NCBI GenBank assembly: GCA_965242855.1
Contig: OZ251509.1
Span: 744,001-808,000, forward strand
DNA from: WTGU01 sp965242855
GTDB lineage: Bacteria > Pseudomonadota > Alphaproteobacteria > UBA828
Length of the DNA: 64,000 nt
Direction of reading: 5' to 3'
Shown: positions 16,088-23,741 of the stretch, one piece after another
Layout: every line of letters starts with the position of its first letter
Position numbering within the stretch: position 1 is the stretch's first letter
The notes under the pieces: model-generated
What the model was told of the DNA's origin: nothing
The model's database searches: none
The model's input: only the letters and a program-made list of their open reading frames with translations
Position numbers and translations under genes: made by a program

Positions 16088-17541
16088 GCGGCTACCGGAT
16101 CGCCGGAAGCGGCGGCGACTGGGAGGTCGTCGTCGGACTGGAGGTCCACGCCCAGACGACCTCCGAAGCGAAGCTCTTTTCCGCCGCGCCCGCCGCCTTC
16201 GGTGCCGCGCCGAACACGCGGGTTTCCTACGTCGATGCCGCGATGCCCGGCATGCTGCCGGTGATCAACGGCCACTGCATCGCCCAGGCGGTCCGCACCG
16301 GCCTCGCCCTCGACGCCGAGATCAATCTGGTCTCGGTGTTCGACCGCAAGAACTACTTCTATCCCGACCTGCCGCCGGGCTACCAGATCTCGCAGTATTC
16401 GCGGCCGATCGTGGGCCGCGGCCGCGTCGTGCTCGACCTCGACGACGGCTCGAGGCGGACCGTCGGCATCACCCGGCTGCATCTGGAGATGGACGCCGGC
16501 AAGAGCCTCCACGACCGGCGCGCCAATGCCACCTGCGTCGACCTCAACCGGGCCGGCGTCGCGCTGATGGAGATCGTTTCCGAGCCCGACATCCGCAGCC
16601 CGGAGGAGGCCGGCTTCTACCTGCGCAAGCTGCGCGCGATCCTGCGCTACGTCGGGACCTGCGACGGCAACATGGAACAGGGCTCGCTCAGGGCCGACGT
16701 CAACGTCTCGGTGCGCCGGCCGGGCGCATCGCCGGGGACGCGCTGCGAGATCAAGAACCTCAACTCCGTCCGCTTCGTGATGAAGGCGATCGAGGCCGAG
16801 GCCGGGCGCCAAGTCGCGCTGCTCGAAGGCGGCGGCGCCGTCGCGCAGGAGACGCGCCTGTTCGATCCCGAACGCGGGGAGACGCGCTCTCTGCGCTCCA
16901 AGGAAGAGGCGCACGACTATCGCTACTTCCCCGATCCCGACCTCCCGCCCCTGATCCTGGATGCCGCCTGGGTCGAGGCCGCGCGCGCCGCCCTGCCGGA
17001 GCTGCCGGACGCGAAGAGGGAACGCTACATGCGCGATCTCGGCCTTTCGGCCTACGACGCCGGAGTCCTCGTGGCGGAACCCGAGACCGCGACCTTCTTC
17101 GAGGCGGTCGCCGCCGGGCGCGACGGCAAGATCGCCGCGAATTGGGTCACGGGCGCGTTGTTCGGCGCGCTCAACAAGGCGGGCCTCCCGATCGAGCGGA
17201 GCCCGGTCACGCCTCCCGCCCTCGGCGCCCTGCTCGACCGGATCGCCGACGGCATGGTTTCGGGCCGCGCCGCCAAAGCGGTGCTCGAGGGCATGGTCGA
17301 GACCGGGCGCGACGCCGATTCGATCATCGCGGAGAAGGGCTTGCGGCAGATCACCGACGACGGCGCGATCGCGGCGCTGGTGGAGCGCGCGGTCGCCGAC
17401 AACCCGGACAAGGCGGCCGACTACCGGCGCGGGAAGGTCAAGCTGATGGGCTGGTTCGTCGGGCAGGTGATGAAGGCGTCCGGCGGCAAGGCCGACCCGA
17501 AGGCCGTCAACGCGGCACTGCGCGCCAGGCTCGAGGGCTGA
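16084..17541 (+). CDS. gatB: Asp/Glu-tRNA amidotransferase subunit B
   Basis: GatB, 485 residues, phosphorylates and amidates the tRNA-bound Glu or Asp. Family signatures are WEVVVGLEVHAQ near the N-terminus, DRKNYFYPDLPPGYQISQ, MEQGSLRADVNVSVR and KEEAHDYRYFPDPDLPP. The C-terminal GatB/YqeY helical domain ends with KLMGWFVGQVMKASGGKADP. The GTG start overlaps the gatA stop. The presence of GatCAB implies that at least one of GlnRS or AsnRS is missing from this organism, as is common in Alphaproteobacteria. Confidence 0.97.
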   Translation: MSGYRIAGSGGDWEVVVGLEVHAQTTSEAKLFSAAPAAFGAAPNTRVSYVDAAMPGMLPVINGHCIAQAVRTGLALDAEINLVSVFDRKNYFYPDLPPGYQISQYSRPIVGRGRVVLDLDDGSRRTVGITRLHLEMDAGKSLHDRRANATCVDLNRAGVALMEIVSEPDIRSPEEAGFYLRKLRAILRYVGTCDGNMEQGSLRADVNVSVRRPGASPGTRCEIKNLNSVRFVMKAIEAEAGRQVALLEGGGAVAQETRLFDPERGETRSLRSKEEAHDYRYFPDPDLPPLILDAAWVEAARAALPELPDAKRERYMRDLGLSAYDAGVLVAEPETATFFEAVAAGRDGKIAANWVTGALFGALNKAGLPIERSPVTPPALGALLDRIADGMVSGRAAKAVLEGMVETGRDADSIIAEKGLRQITDDGAIAALVERAVADNPDKAADYRRGKVKLMGWFVGQVMKASGGKADPKAVNAALRARLEG

Positions 17542-17558
17542 GCGCCGCACCCCCGACC

Positions 17559-18407
17559 ATGTTCCTGCCGCTCAAGGACGACAACCCGCTCCACCGAATC
17601 GGCTTCCAGGTCGTGACGGTGGCGCTTCTCGCCGCCTGCATCCTGGTCTGGCTGGTGCAGGTCGTCGGCGGGGACGACTTCGATGCCGAGCTGGTCTTCC
17701 GCCTCGGCATGATCCCGGTGACGGTCCTGGGCGACATGCAGCGCGAGCCCGACATGGTCACCGTGCCGCCCTGGCTCACCGTCTTCACCTCGATGTTCCT
17801 GCATGGTGGCTTCTGGCACCTGCTCGGCAACATGCTCTATCTGTGGATCTTCGGCGACAACGTCGAAGACGCGATGGGTCATTGGCGCTTCACGGTCTTC
17901 TATCTTCTCTGCGGGGCGGTCGCCGGCCTGACTCATGCCGCCCTGGAGCCGGCCTCGCAGATCCCGACGATCGGGGCGAGCGGCGCGATCTCCGGCGTGC
18001 TCGGCGCGTATCTGATGCTCCATCCGAAGCGGGGCGTGTGGATGCTCTTCTTCTTCACGCCGGTTCGCTTCCCGGCCTGGGGGGTGCTCGGGGTCTGGAT
18101 CGTCTATCAGGTGATCAACGCCGTCGCCTCCGGCGGGGTGGGCGGCGGCGTCGCCTGGTACGCCCATATCGGCGGTTTCGCCGCGGGCGCGCTCCTGGTC
18201 ATCCCGATGCGGAAGCGCGGGGTGCCGCTGTTCGACCGCATCCCGCTGGGCCCCTGGAACCGCTCCACTTGGCCGCCGCCCGGCGCCGATGGTGACGCGC
18301 CGTGGGACGAATTCGCCGGTGCCGGCGACCGGGAGGACGAACGCGGCGGGGAGGTTGGCCCCTGGGGCCCGCGTCCCGGGCGCGGCCCCTGGTCGCGGAA
18401 GGACTGA
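17559..18407 (+). CDS. Rhomboid family intramembrane serine protease
   Basis: A 282-residue membrane protein with about six to seven helices. The rhomboid catalytic pieces are all present: HLLGNMLYLWIFG (oxyanion Asn91), GASGAISG with nucleophile Ser141, and the catalytic His203 in WYAHIGGFAAG. The C-terminal 60 or so residues form a cytoplasmic tail rich in Pro, Gly and acidic residues, with no recognised domain. Substrates cannot be inferred from context. The ATG is 17 bases after gatB, so it may be read through from the gatCAB operon. Confidence 0.92.
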   Translation: MFLPLKDDNPLHRIGFQVVTVALLAACILVWLVQVVGGDDFDAELVFRLGMIPVTVLGDMQREPDMVTVPPWLTVFTSMFLHGGFWHLLGNMLYLWIFGDNVEDAMGHWRFTVFYLLCGAVAGLTHAALEPASQIPTIGASGAISGVLGAYLMLHPKRGVWMLFFFTPVRFPAWGVLGVWIVYQVINAVASGGVGGGVAWYAHIGGFAAGALLVIPMRKRGVPLFDRIPLGPWNRSTWPPPGADGDAPWDEFAGAGDREDERGGEVGPWGPRPGRGPWSRKD

Positions 18408-18638
18408 CCGATCGCGCGCGGGCGAGAGAACGACTACTTCGCCGACCGCATCCGCGCGGAACTGGCGTTCGCGCGGTCCCGCGGCGCGCGCGGCCCGGCG
18501 GCCCTCGCGCGGCACCTCAACGCCCGCGGATTCCTCACCTGCGACGGGCGACCCTGGACCGCCGAGGCCGTCGAGCGGCAGACCCGCCGGCCGCCGCAAG
18601 CGGACCCGCACGGCCCGGCCGAGGGTGACCGGGATTGA
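18408..18638 (+). pseudogene. Start-less ORF resembling a serine-recombinase C-terminal segment
   Basis: Directly after the rhomboid stop, and in the same frame, about 76 sense codons are open without any ATG, GTG or TTG near the front. The reading contains ENDYFADRIRAELAFARSRG and then ARHLNARGFLTCDGRPWTAE. The last stretch resembles the short helix-turn motif (LNxRGxxTxxGxxWT) in the Recombinase domain of large serine recombinases. It could be a read-through tail, a gene with an unusual start, or a remnant. The match is by eye and weak. Confidence 0.35.
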
Positions 18639-18724
18639 CGTGGGCGCAGGGGCTCGGCGAGGAAGGGACATAGCAGCTCGCACTGCGGCCTCGGCAGGAA
18701 TAAAATTATCCTTGCGATGCCGCC

Positions 18725-18766
18725 TATAAGGAATTAGTGTTTCCTTATATTGCACTATTAAGGAAT
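18725..18766. promoter_or_regulatory. Palindromic operator candidate for the AbrB/PIN toxin-antitoxin pair
   Basis: A perfect 9-base inverted repeat, TATAAGGAA (18725-18733) and TTCCTTATA (18741-18749), is separated by seven bases. A third half-site TTAAGGAAT follows at 18758-18766. The patch is strikingly AT-rich for this genome and sits 40-85 bases before the antitoxin start. AbrB/MazE-type antitoxins usually repress their own promoter by binding such palindromes. Confidence 0.6.
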
Positions 18767-18808
18767 ACAAAATGTTTGCCGAAATGACCCTCATCAGGGA
18801 ATACCCCC

Positions 18809-19033
18809 ATGCTTGCCAAGCTGACCTCCAAGAACCAGCTGACTCTTCCCAAGGCGGTGATCGCCTCGGTCCGGGGAGCGGAGTATCTCGATGTGACCGA
18901 GGAGAACGGCCGCATCGTCCTGACTCCGGTGCGCGTGAACCGCGCCGCCGCCGTGCGCGCCAAGCTGGCGGACCTCGGCCTTTCGGAAGCCGACGTCGCC
19001 GACGCGACGGCCTGGGCGCGCCGGAACGGATGA
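18809..19033 (+). CDS. AbrB/MazE/SpoVT-fold antitoxin
   Basis: A 74-residue protein beginning MLAKLTSKNQLTLPKAV, the swapped-hairpin AbrB opening, with YLDVTEENGRIVLTPV as the second strand pair. The C-terminal part (ADLGLSEADVADATAWARR) would wrap and inhibit the partner toxin. It is the antitoxin and probably the autorepressor of the pair, acting on the palindrome upstream. The start has AGGG upstream, and the toxin gene overlaps its stop by four bases (ATGA). Confidence 0.88.
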   Translation: MLAKLTSKNQLTLPKAVIASVRGAEYLDVTEENGRIVLTPVRVNRAAAVRAKLADLGLSEADVADATAWARRNG

Positions 19034-19470
19034 CGCCCCCGCGCCTTGTCCTCGACACAAACGTTCTGGTCTCGGCGCTGCTCTTCCACGCGGGCTCTCT
19101 TTCCTGGCTGCGCGCCGCTTGGCAATCTGAGACCGTCCGGCCCCTGACCAGCCGGCAGACGGCGGCGGAGTTGATCCGTGTTCTCACCTATCCGAAGTTT
19201 CGTCTTGTCGAGGACGAGTGCCAGGACCTTCTGGACGATTATCTGCCGTGGTGCGAAACCGTCGCCGTTCCGGCGCCGCCGCCGACCGTTCCCCGATGTC
19301 GGGACCCTTCCGATCATGCCTTCCTGGAATTGGCGCTCGCCGGCCGGGCGGACGCCCTGGTGAGCGGCGACGGCGATCTCCTGGCGCTCGCGGAGGCGTT
19401 CCCCGTCCCGATTCTCGCCCCGGCCGAAGCGGGAGATCGTCTGCTCGGCTCGGAAGAGCACCGCGGTTGA
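19030..19470 (+). CDS. PIN-domain toxin (putative ribonuclease)
   Basis: A 146-residue PIN-domain protein of the COG1569 type. Acidic active-site positions are visible: LDTNVLVSALL (first Asp), AAELIRVL (Glu), CRDPSDHAFLELAL (Asp pair) and LVSGDGDLLAL (last Asp). PIN toxins are magnesium-dependent RNases that cut tRNA or mRNA when freed from the antitoxin. Translation is coupled to the AbrB-type antitoxin by an ATGA overlap. All acidic residues look intact, so the toxin is probably functional. Confidence 0.87.
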   Translation: MTPPRLVLDTNVLVSALLFHAGSLSWLRAAWQSETVRPLTSRQTAAELIRVLTYPKFRLVEDECQDLLDDYLPWCETVAVPAPPPTVPRCRDPSDHAFLELALAGRADALVSGDGDLLALAEAFPVPILAPAEAGDRLLGSEEHRG

Positions 19471-19620
19471 CGTGCGGAGAGAGCGAAGGGCGGCAGCGCT
19501 GATGCCGCTCCGGCGCCTCTCCCTTGCGCGGCTATCGGGGGAAGGCTAAAGGGTGGTTGCGGCTTCGAGCAGCCGGGGGCGCGATCTTCCCGGCGGAACG
19601 CCGCCAGGGAAAGGGGTGCC

Positions 19621-20310
19621 ATGATCGATCTCTATTACTGGCCGACGCCGAACGGATGGAAGATCACCATCCTCTTCGAGGAGCTCGGCCTCCCGTACAG
19701 CGTGATTCCCGTCGACATCAACAAGGGCGAGCAGTTCGATCCCGACTTCCTGTCGATCGCGCCCAACAACCGGATGCCGGCGGTGGTCGACCCCGATGGC
19801 GCGGAGCCCCTGTCGCTCTTCGAATCCGGCGCGATCATGCTGCACTACGCCGACAAGCACCGGCGCTTCATCCCGGCGGACGAGCGGGGCCGCGCCGAGG
19901 TGCTCCAGTGGCTGTTCTTCCAGATGGGCAACGTCGGGCCGATGCTCGGCCAGTGTCACCACTTCCGCAACTACGCGCCCGAGCGGATCCCTTACGCGAC
20001 GGAGCGCTACACCAACGAGGCGAGCCGCCTCTATCGCGTCGTCGACAAGCGTCTGGCCGACCGGGATTTCATTGCTGGCGCCTACTCGATCGCGGACATG
20101 GCGATCTTCCCCTGGATGCGCATCTGGCGGAACCAGGGCCAGGACATCGCCGACTACCCCAACGTCGCCGCCTGGCTGGAGCGCAACAAGGCGCGGCCGG
20201 CGGTGCGGCGCGGCCTCGCGGTGCTGGACGAGAAGCAGCGGAAGAACTGGGAGTTCACCGAGGAAGAGCGCTCCGTCATGTTCGGCGCCAAGCAGTTCGC
20301 CGCGCGCTGA
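19621..20310 (+). CDS. Glutathione S-transferase family protein (YghU/YfcG-like)
   Basis: A 229-residue soluble GST. The thioredoxin-like N-terminus has LYYWPTPNGWKITILFEEL, where Thr-Pro-Asn replaces the classical Tyr/Ser/Cys active site as in YfcG/YghU disulfide-bond oxidoreductases. NNRMPAVVD contains the cis-Pro, and LFESGAIMLHYADK is the gamma-glutamyl contact. The helical C-domain has FIAGAYSIADMAIFPW, the N-capping box. Likely activity is glutathione-dependent disulfide reduction or peroxidase. It is the first of two tandem paralogues; AAAGGGG precedes the ATG. Confidence 0.9.
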   Translation: MIDLYYWPTPNGWKITILFEELGLPYSVIPVDINKGEQFDPDFLSIAPNNRMPAVVDPDGAEPLSLFESGAIMLHYADKHRRFIPADERGRAEVLQWLFFQMGNVGPMLGQCHHFRNYAPERIPYATERYTNEASRLYRVVDKRLADRDFIAGAYSIADMAIFPWMRIWRNQGQDIADYPNVAAWLERNKARPAVRRGLAVLDEKQRKNWEFTEEERSVMFGAKQFAAR

Positions 20311-20325
20311 CGCCGTGAGGGAAGG

Positions 20326-20943
20326 ATGATCGATCTTCACACCTGGGGTACGCCGAACGGCTACAAGGTCTCGATCATGCTCGAGGAGGTAGGGCTGCCC
20401 TACCGGGTCCACCCGGTCAACATCCTCGAAGGCGCACAGTTCGAACCGGCGTTCCTGGCGATCAGCCCGAACAACAAAATCCCGGCCATCGTCGATTCCG
20501 AAGGGCCGGACGGTGCACCGATCTCGCTCTTCGAATCGGGCGCGATCCTGCTCTATCTCGCCGACAAGACGGGCCGGCTGATCCCGTCGGACCCGCGCGG
20601 GCGCTACCGGACGATCGAATGGCTCATGTTCCAGATGGGCGGGGTCGGCCCGATGTTCGGACAGGCCAACCACTTCCGTCGTTTCGCGAAGGAGGAGGTG
20701 CCTTACGCGATCGAGCGCTATACCGAGGAAGCGCACCGCCTCTACGGGGTGATGGATCGGCGCCTGGCGGAGCGCGATTATCTCGCCGGCGCCTACTCCA
20801 TCGCCGATATCGCCTGCTTCGGCTGGGTCGCGCGCTGGGAATGGCACGGCATCGACTGGGCCGATTATCCCAACCTGCATCGCTGGTTCGAGACCATCGG
20901 GGCGCGTCCGGCGGTCCGGCGCGGGCTCGCGGTGCCGGGGTAG
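20326..20943 (+). CDS. Glutathione S-transferase family protein, tandem paralogue
   Basis: A 205-residue GST of the same YghU/YfcG type as its upstream neighbour: LHTWGTPNGYKVSIMLEEVG, NNKIPAIVD, LFESGAILLYLADK, and YLAGAYSIADIACFGW. It lacks the C-terminal extension of the first copy by about 20 residues. The two genes are only 15 bases apart and clearly arose by duplication, probably with divergent substrates. The helix-capping box and cis-Pro are intact, so the enzyme should fold and bind glutathione. Confidence 0.9.
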   Translation: MIDLHTWGTPNGYKVSIMLEEVGLPYRVHPVNILEGAQFEPAFLAISPNNKIPAIVDSEGPDGAPISLFESGAILLYLADKTGRLIPSDPRGRYRTIEWLMFQMGGVGPMFGQANHFRRFAKEEVPYAIERYTEEAHRLYGVMDRRLAERDYLAGAYSIADIACFGWVARWEWHGIDWADYPNLHRWFETIGARPAVRRGLAVPG

Positions 20944-20944
20944 C

Positions 20945-21442
20945 GTGGCGGCCGATCCTCTCGCTCATCCGGCGGTGCGGCGGGTGGCGGCGGCGCTCGC
21001 CGCGGCCGGTTCAGGCGCGCGGCCCATCGCGCTGAGCGCCACGGCCCGCAGCGCCGCGGACGCCGCCGCCGGCATCGGCACGGCGCTCGGCAGCATCGTC
21101 AAATCCCTGGTGTTCACCATCGACGGCGCGCCGGTCATGGCCCTGGTCGCGGGCGACCGGCGGTGCGACACGACGGCGCTGGCCGCCGCCCTGGGCCGCG
21201 CGGGCCCGGTGCGCCGCGCCGATGCCGACGCCGTGCGCGCGGCCACCGGCTTCGCCATCGGCGGCGTCGCTCCGGTGGCTCATGACCGGAAACTGCCGGT
21301 CGCCATCGACGCGAGCCTGGAGCGCTTCGAGACGGTCTATGCCGCCGCCGGCCATCCGCATTGCGTGTTCGCGACCAGCCTCCGCGAACTCGAGCGCCTG
21401 ACCGGCGGCACCGTCGTCTCGGGGCTCGGCGTGCCGCGTTGA
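20945..21442 (+). CDS. YbaK/EbsC family aminoacyl-tRNA deacylase
   Basis: A 165-residue editing-domain protein that removes mischarged amino acids from tRNA (for example Cys-tRNA(Pro) in YbaK). Family motifs are GSIVKSLVF with the key Lys, MALVAGDRRCD, FAIGGVAPVAH and the late FATSLRELERL. GTG is the start, two bases after the GST stop, so it probably belongs to the same transcript. The exact tRNA substrate cannot be told from sequence. Confidence 0.88.
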   Translation: MAADPLAHPAVRRVAAALAAAGSGARPIALSATARSAADAAAGIGTALGSIVKSLVFTIDGAPVMALVAGDRRCDTTALAAALGRAGPVRRADADAVRAATGFAIGGVAPVAHDRKLPVAIDASLERFETVYAAAGHPHCVFATSLRELERLTGGTVVSGLGVPR

Positions 21443-21515
21443 AATCACTACCCCGCCGTTGACAGCCTTCCGCCCGGCTCGCTAAACAACCCACGCGCCG
21501 CTACGGGCGCCGCCG

Positions 21516-21608
21516 GGAGGGATGGCCGAGTGGTCGAAGGCGGCGGTTTGCTAAACCGTTGTACGGTGACAAGCCGTACCGTGGGTTCGAATCCCACTCC
21601 CTCCGCCA
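21516..21608 (+). tRNA. tRNA-Ser (anticodon GCT)
   Basis: A 93-base serine tRNA. The acceptor GGAGGGA pairs with TCCCTCC, the anticodon loop reads TTGCTAA around GCT, and a long variable arm (TGTACGGTGACAAGCCGTACC region) is typical of Ser tRNAs. CCA is encoded. It reads AGC/AGU codons. It lies about 350 bases before the AT-rich island. Confidence 0.95.
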
Positions 21609-21686
21609 CCCGACGCCCCTTAATCCCCTTGCCTGGCGCGCGGAACCGGGCTTGCGGCCGGCGCCGCGCCGACATAGCCTCGGCGC

Positions 21687-21950
21687 ATGGCCATGACCGC
21701 ACCCGTGCCCGGCTTCGATACGCTGTCCTATGCGCGCCGGCTCAAGGAAGCCGGAGTCGACGAAGACCAAGCCGAAGCGCACGCCGAAGCCGTCCGCGAC
21801 GCGATCACCGAAGGCGCTGCCACCAAGGCAGACATCGCTGCCGTGCGAACCGACATTGCCCGCCTCGAAACGCGCATGACCGTTCGCTTCTACGGGATGG
21901 CCGCCGGAATCGTCGCCCTCACCGTCGCGCTCATCAAGCTGCTTCCGTAG
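21687..21950 (+). CDS. DUF1640 (CCDC90-like) coiled-coil membrane protein
   Basis: An 87-residue paralogue of the protein at 8358. It has the FDTLSYARRLKEAGVDEDQA opening, AATKADIAAVRTDIARLETR coiled coil, then a membrane helix ending KLLP. Function unknown; by family it is a membrane-anchored coiled coil facing the cytoplasm. It borders the AT-rich island on its left side, and a related pair borders it on the right. Confidence 0.8.
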   Translation: MAMTAPVPGFDTLSYARRLKEAGVDEDQAEAHAEAVRDAITEGAATKADIAAVRTDIARLETRMTVRFYGMAAGIVALTVALIKLLP

Positions 21951-22124
21951 GCCGTTCCATGACCGACACCGCTGCATGAGAGAAATTTCGCGCGCTATCG
22001 GCTCGCCCCGTTCAAGTTTACGGCATGGCGGGCCGCGTGGGGCAGGCGAATCGTATCGTGCCCGTGCGGCGAAACCCTTCCTCCGATCATAGAAGGCGCT
22101 ATCCTGTTCTTACGGTGCCGACAC

Positions 22125-22768
22125 TTACCATTTTTCACAGATGAGTTTCTCCGACTTACACATTCGTCTTATCGATTTTGCAATGAACTCCGCATTTGGT
22201 ACATCTTTTGTAATCTTGTGTCTAACCTTGGCATTGGAATCCAGAACGCTAAAACCACTTTTCTCCGGATCAAAAAGCTTGTAATGCCAAAGCTCTCGAA
22301 CCACTAAAGAAGGATGCTCTTTAAGCAGTTTGCCTGTTTTTCGCAATTCGCTATTGCTGCTAGCTATCATACCCTTTATTTGGGTATTAAACCATGCCCT
22401 GTCCATCTGGGTCCTACCCGTCTTCTGGTTTTTGTGCAGTTGACCCCCGTCAACTTTGCTCTCTACAACACGAATCTCCTTTTAATGTCATTTTCGATCC
22501 ATTTAACGTATACTCCATCTATCCCGTGGATTGTATCGGTTTTTGATTCGAGTTTTGAATAGCCGTTTCTCGTGAACCAGTCAGCTGTTAAATTCTCTCC
22601 CAGCTCGCCCTTTTCTTGACGTACATTACGATGTGAGAATGTGACAGAATAGCCTGAGCCATCAACTGGGCTTATGTGTGGTGTGTCACTCGCACCGGGT
22701 GGAACTGACCCTTTCGCAACATTTCTATTTCTGATCGCATCAATAGCCTTTGATGTTCGCTGTCCCAA
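22125..22768 (-). pseudogene. Frameshifted PD-(D/E)xK nuclease, polymorphic-toxin-like C-terminus
   Basis: Two minus-strand pieces read as one protein if one base is restored. The first ends ...WIENDIKRRFVL at 22463; shifting frame at the T run 22480-22483 gives KEIRVVESKVDGGQLHKNQ and continues through GRTQMDRAWFNTQIKGM to the stop at 22125. Combined, it has a restriction-endonuclease core: Glu in GELGEN, Asp in HGIDGVYV, Glu-x-Lys in VVESKV, and a Gln motif (RTQMDRAW). This resembles the nuclease tips of contact-dependent toxins. No normal start codon opens the first piece, which suggests it was joined to the membrane protein upstream. Either it is a pseudogene or the assembly has homopolymer errors. 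Confidence 0.65.
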
Positions 22769-22820
22769 ATTTTCCAGAGCAATCTCGCCTTCCTTCTTGA
22801 GGACGTCTATGACTGGTTCG

Positions 22821-23237
22821 CTATACCTTACTATTTCCTGGGTTAGGGGCGGCCTTCGAGATTGCTTTTACGATTCCTCCTGTTCCGGGGATGCTAAAGG
22901 GGATGAGAAATAAGGCAATAAATTCGCCTACTTTGAATTTAGGTCTATCTTTCAAACTGAGATATATCGCTATGCAAAGCAACAATATTACCAGAAGAAT
23001 GGATATATCGGTCCAAATAGGCCAGTCCATGACAGTGGAAACAATACCGTATCCGCCTGCAAATAACACTAGGCCATAAACGACATTCATCCATATAAAA
23101 CCAGGTTCTGTTATCCCTCTGCGTCTCGCTTGACCCCAAGTCATCTTCTTGGATTTTACAGTAGCGATCGCGATTATGAACCCCAGAATCGCTATGGCTA
23201 CAAAAGCGATCTTTTCAACGGGAAGATCTAAAAACAT
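22821..23237 (-). CDS. Polytopic membrane protein, probable N-terminal part of the nuclease gene
   Basis: A 138-residue protein with about four hydrophobic helices (EKIAFVAIAILGFIIAIA, a long segment after FIWMNVVYG, ISILLVILLLCIAIYLSL, and GEFIALFLIPFSIPG). It ends with GTGGIVKAISKAAPNPG before a stop. That ending resembles the Gly/Pro-rich pre-toxin linkers that precede toxin domains. The frame of the nuclease piece is already open across this gene's end (back to about 22866), so a one-base shift near 22821-22866 would fuse the two into about 370 residues. As read, it is an orphan membrane protein of unknown function. Confidence 0.55.
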   Translation of the reverse strand: MFLDLPVEKIAFVAIAILGFIIAIATVKSKKMTWGQARRRGITEPGFIWMNVVYGLVLFAGGYGIVSTVMDWPIWTDISILLVILLLCIAIYLSLKDRPKFKVGEFIALFLIPFSIPGTGGIVKAISKAAPNPGNSKV

Positions 23238-23262
23238 GGTTTTTGTCCCATGGATACAGGCT

Positions 23263-23424
23263 TCAGAAGGCGCCGAAGAGGCGGGCAGCCATGGCGGCGG
23301 CGAGTGCCGCCAGGAGGCCGAGGCTCCATTTCAGGTCGTCGACCTTCGCTTCGAGGCGGGCGATGTCAAGCCTTGGTGAGCGCCTTGCCACCAAGGCGGT
23401 GCGGTGGAGGGTGGTCTTGGTCAT
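23263..23424 (-). pseudogene. DUF1640 remnant or small paralogue
   Basis: A 53-residue frame ends DIARLEAKVDDLKWSLG, a membrane helix and RLFGAF, which is the C-terminal half of a DUF1640 protein. In front of it the sequence seems frameshifted: removing one T from the CTTGAC stretch near 23370 would give LTKADIARLEAKV, the family pattern. The ATG lies nine bases after the stop of the intact copy at 23433. It is probably a decaying tandem duplicate, though a short functional peptide is not excluded. Confidence 0.5.
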
Positions 23425-23432
23425 TGCGGGGG

Positions 23433-23651
23433 CTACGGAAGCAGCTTCAGCAGGGCGACGACGCTCCCGCCGACCGCGACGACGGCGAGCATGATCCGGG
23501 TTTCGAGCCGGGCGAGATCGGTTTTGGTCGCGACGTTGCTGTCGATTGCGTCGCCGATCGTGGCGACGATGGCTTCGGCGTGGCGCGTTTCGACGCCTGC
23601 GGACTGAAGCGCCTTCGCGGCCTTGAGCGTGTCGAAGGTGATGTCGGCCAC
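23433..23651 (-). CDS. DUF1640 (CCDC90-like) small membrane protein
   Basis: A 72-residue paralogue with ADITFDTLKAAKALQSAGVE, VATKTDLARLETR, and a C-terminal membrane helix ending KLLP. The GTG start was chosen because it matches the family N-terminus; the frame stays open to an earlier ATG at 23717, but that extension (MGTSRFSYRTLAPG) has no family match. It is shorter than the other copies because the coiled coil is reduced. Function unknown. Confidence 0.72.
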   Translation of the reverse strand: MADITFDTLKAAKALQSAGVETRHAEAIVATIGDAIDSNVATKTDLARLETRIMLAVVAVGGSVVALLKLLP

Positions 23652-23741
23652 GGCGCGAGGGTGTGCCGGCGCGACACCGGGCGCAAGTGTGCGGTAGCTG
23701 AAACGGCTCGTCCCCATCCGCGCCGCGCGCGCCGCCGCCGC

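Larger units (their letters stand above)
21960..23240. other. AT-rich genomic island between DUF1640 genes
   Basis: A stretch of about 1.3 kb is markedly AT-rich compared with the surrounding GC-rich DNA, with many A and T runs and different codon choice (for example AAA, ATA and TTA common). It contains a membrane-protein gene and a frameshifted nuclease, both on the minus strand. A tRNA-Ser gene is nearby. No integrase or direct repeats were detected. It looks like a recent horizontal acquisition. From 21951 to 22124 no gene is seen. Confidence 0.65.
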
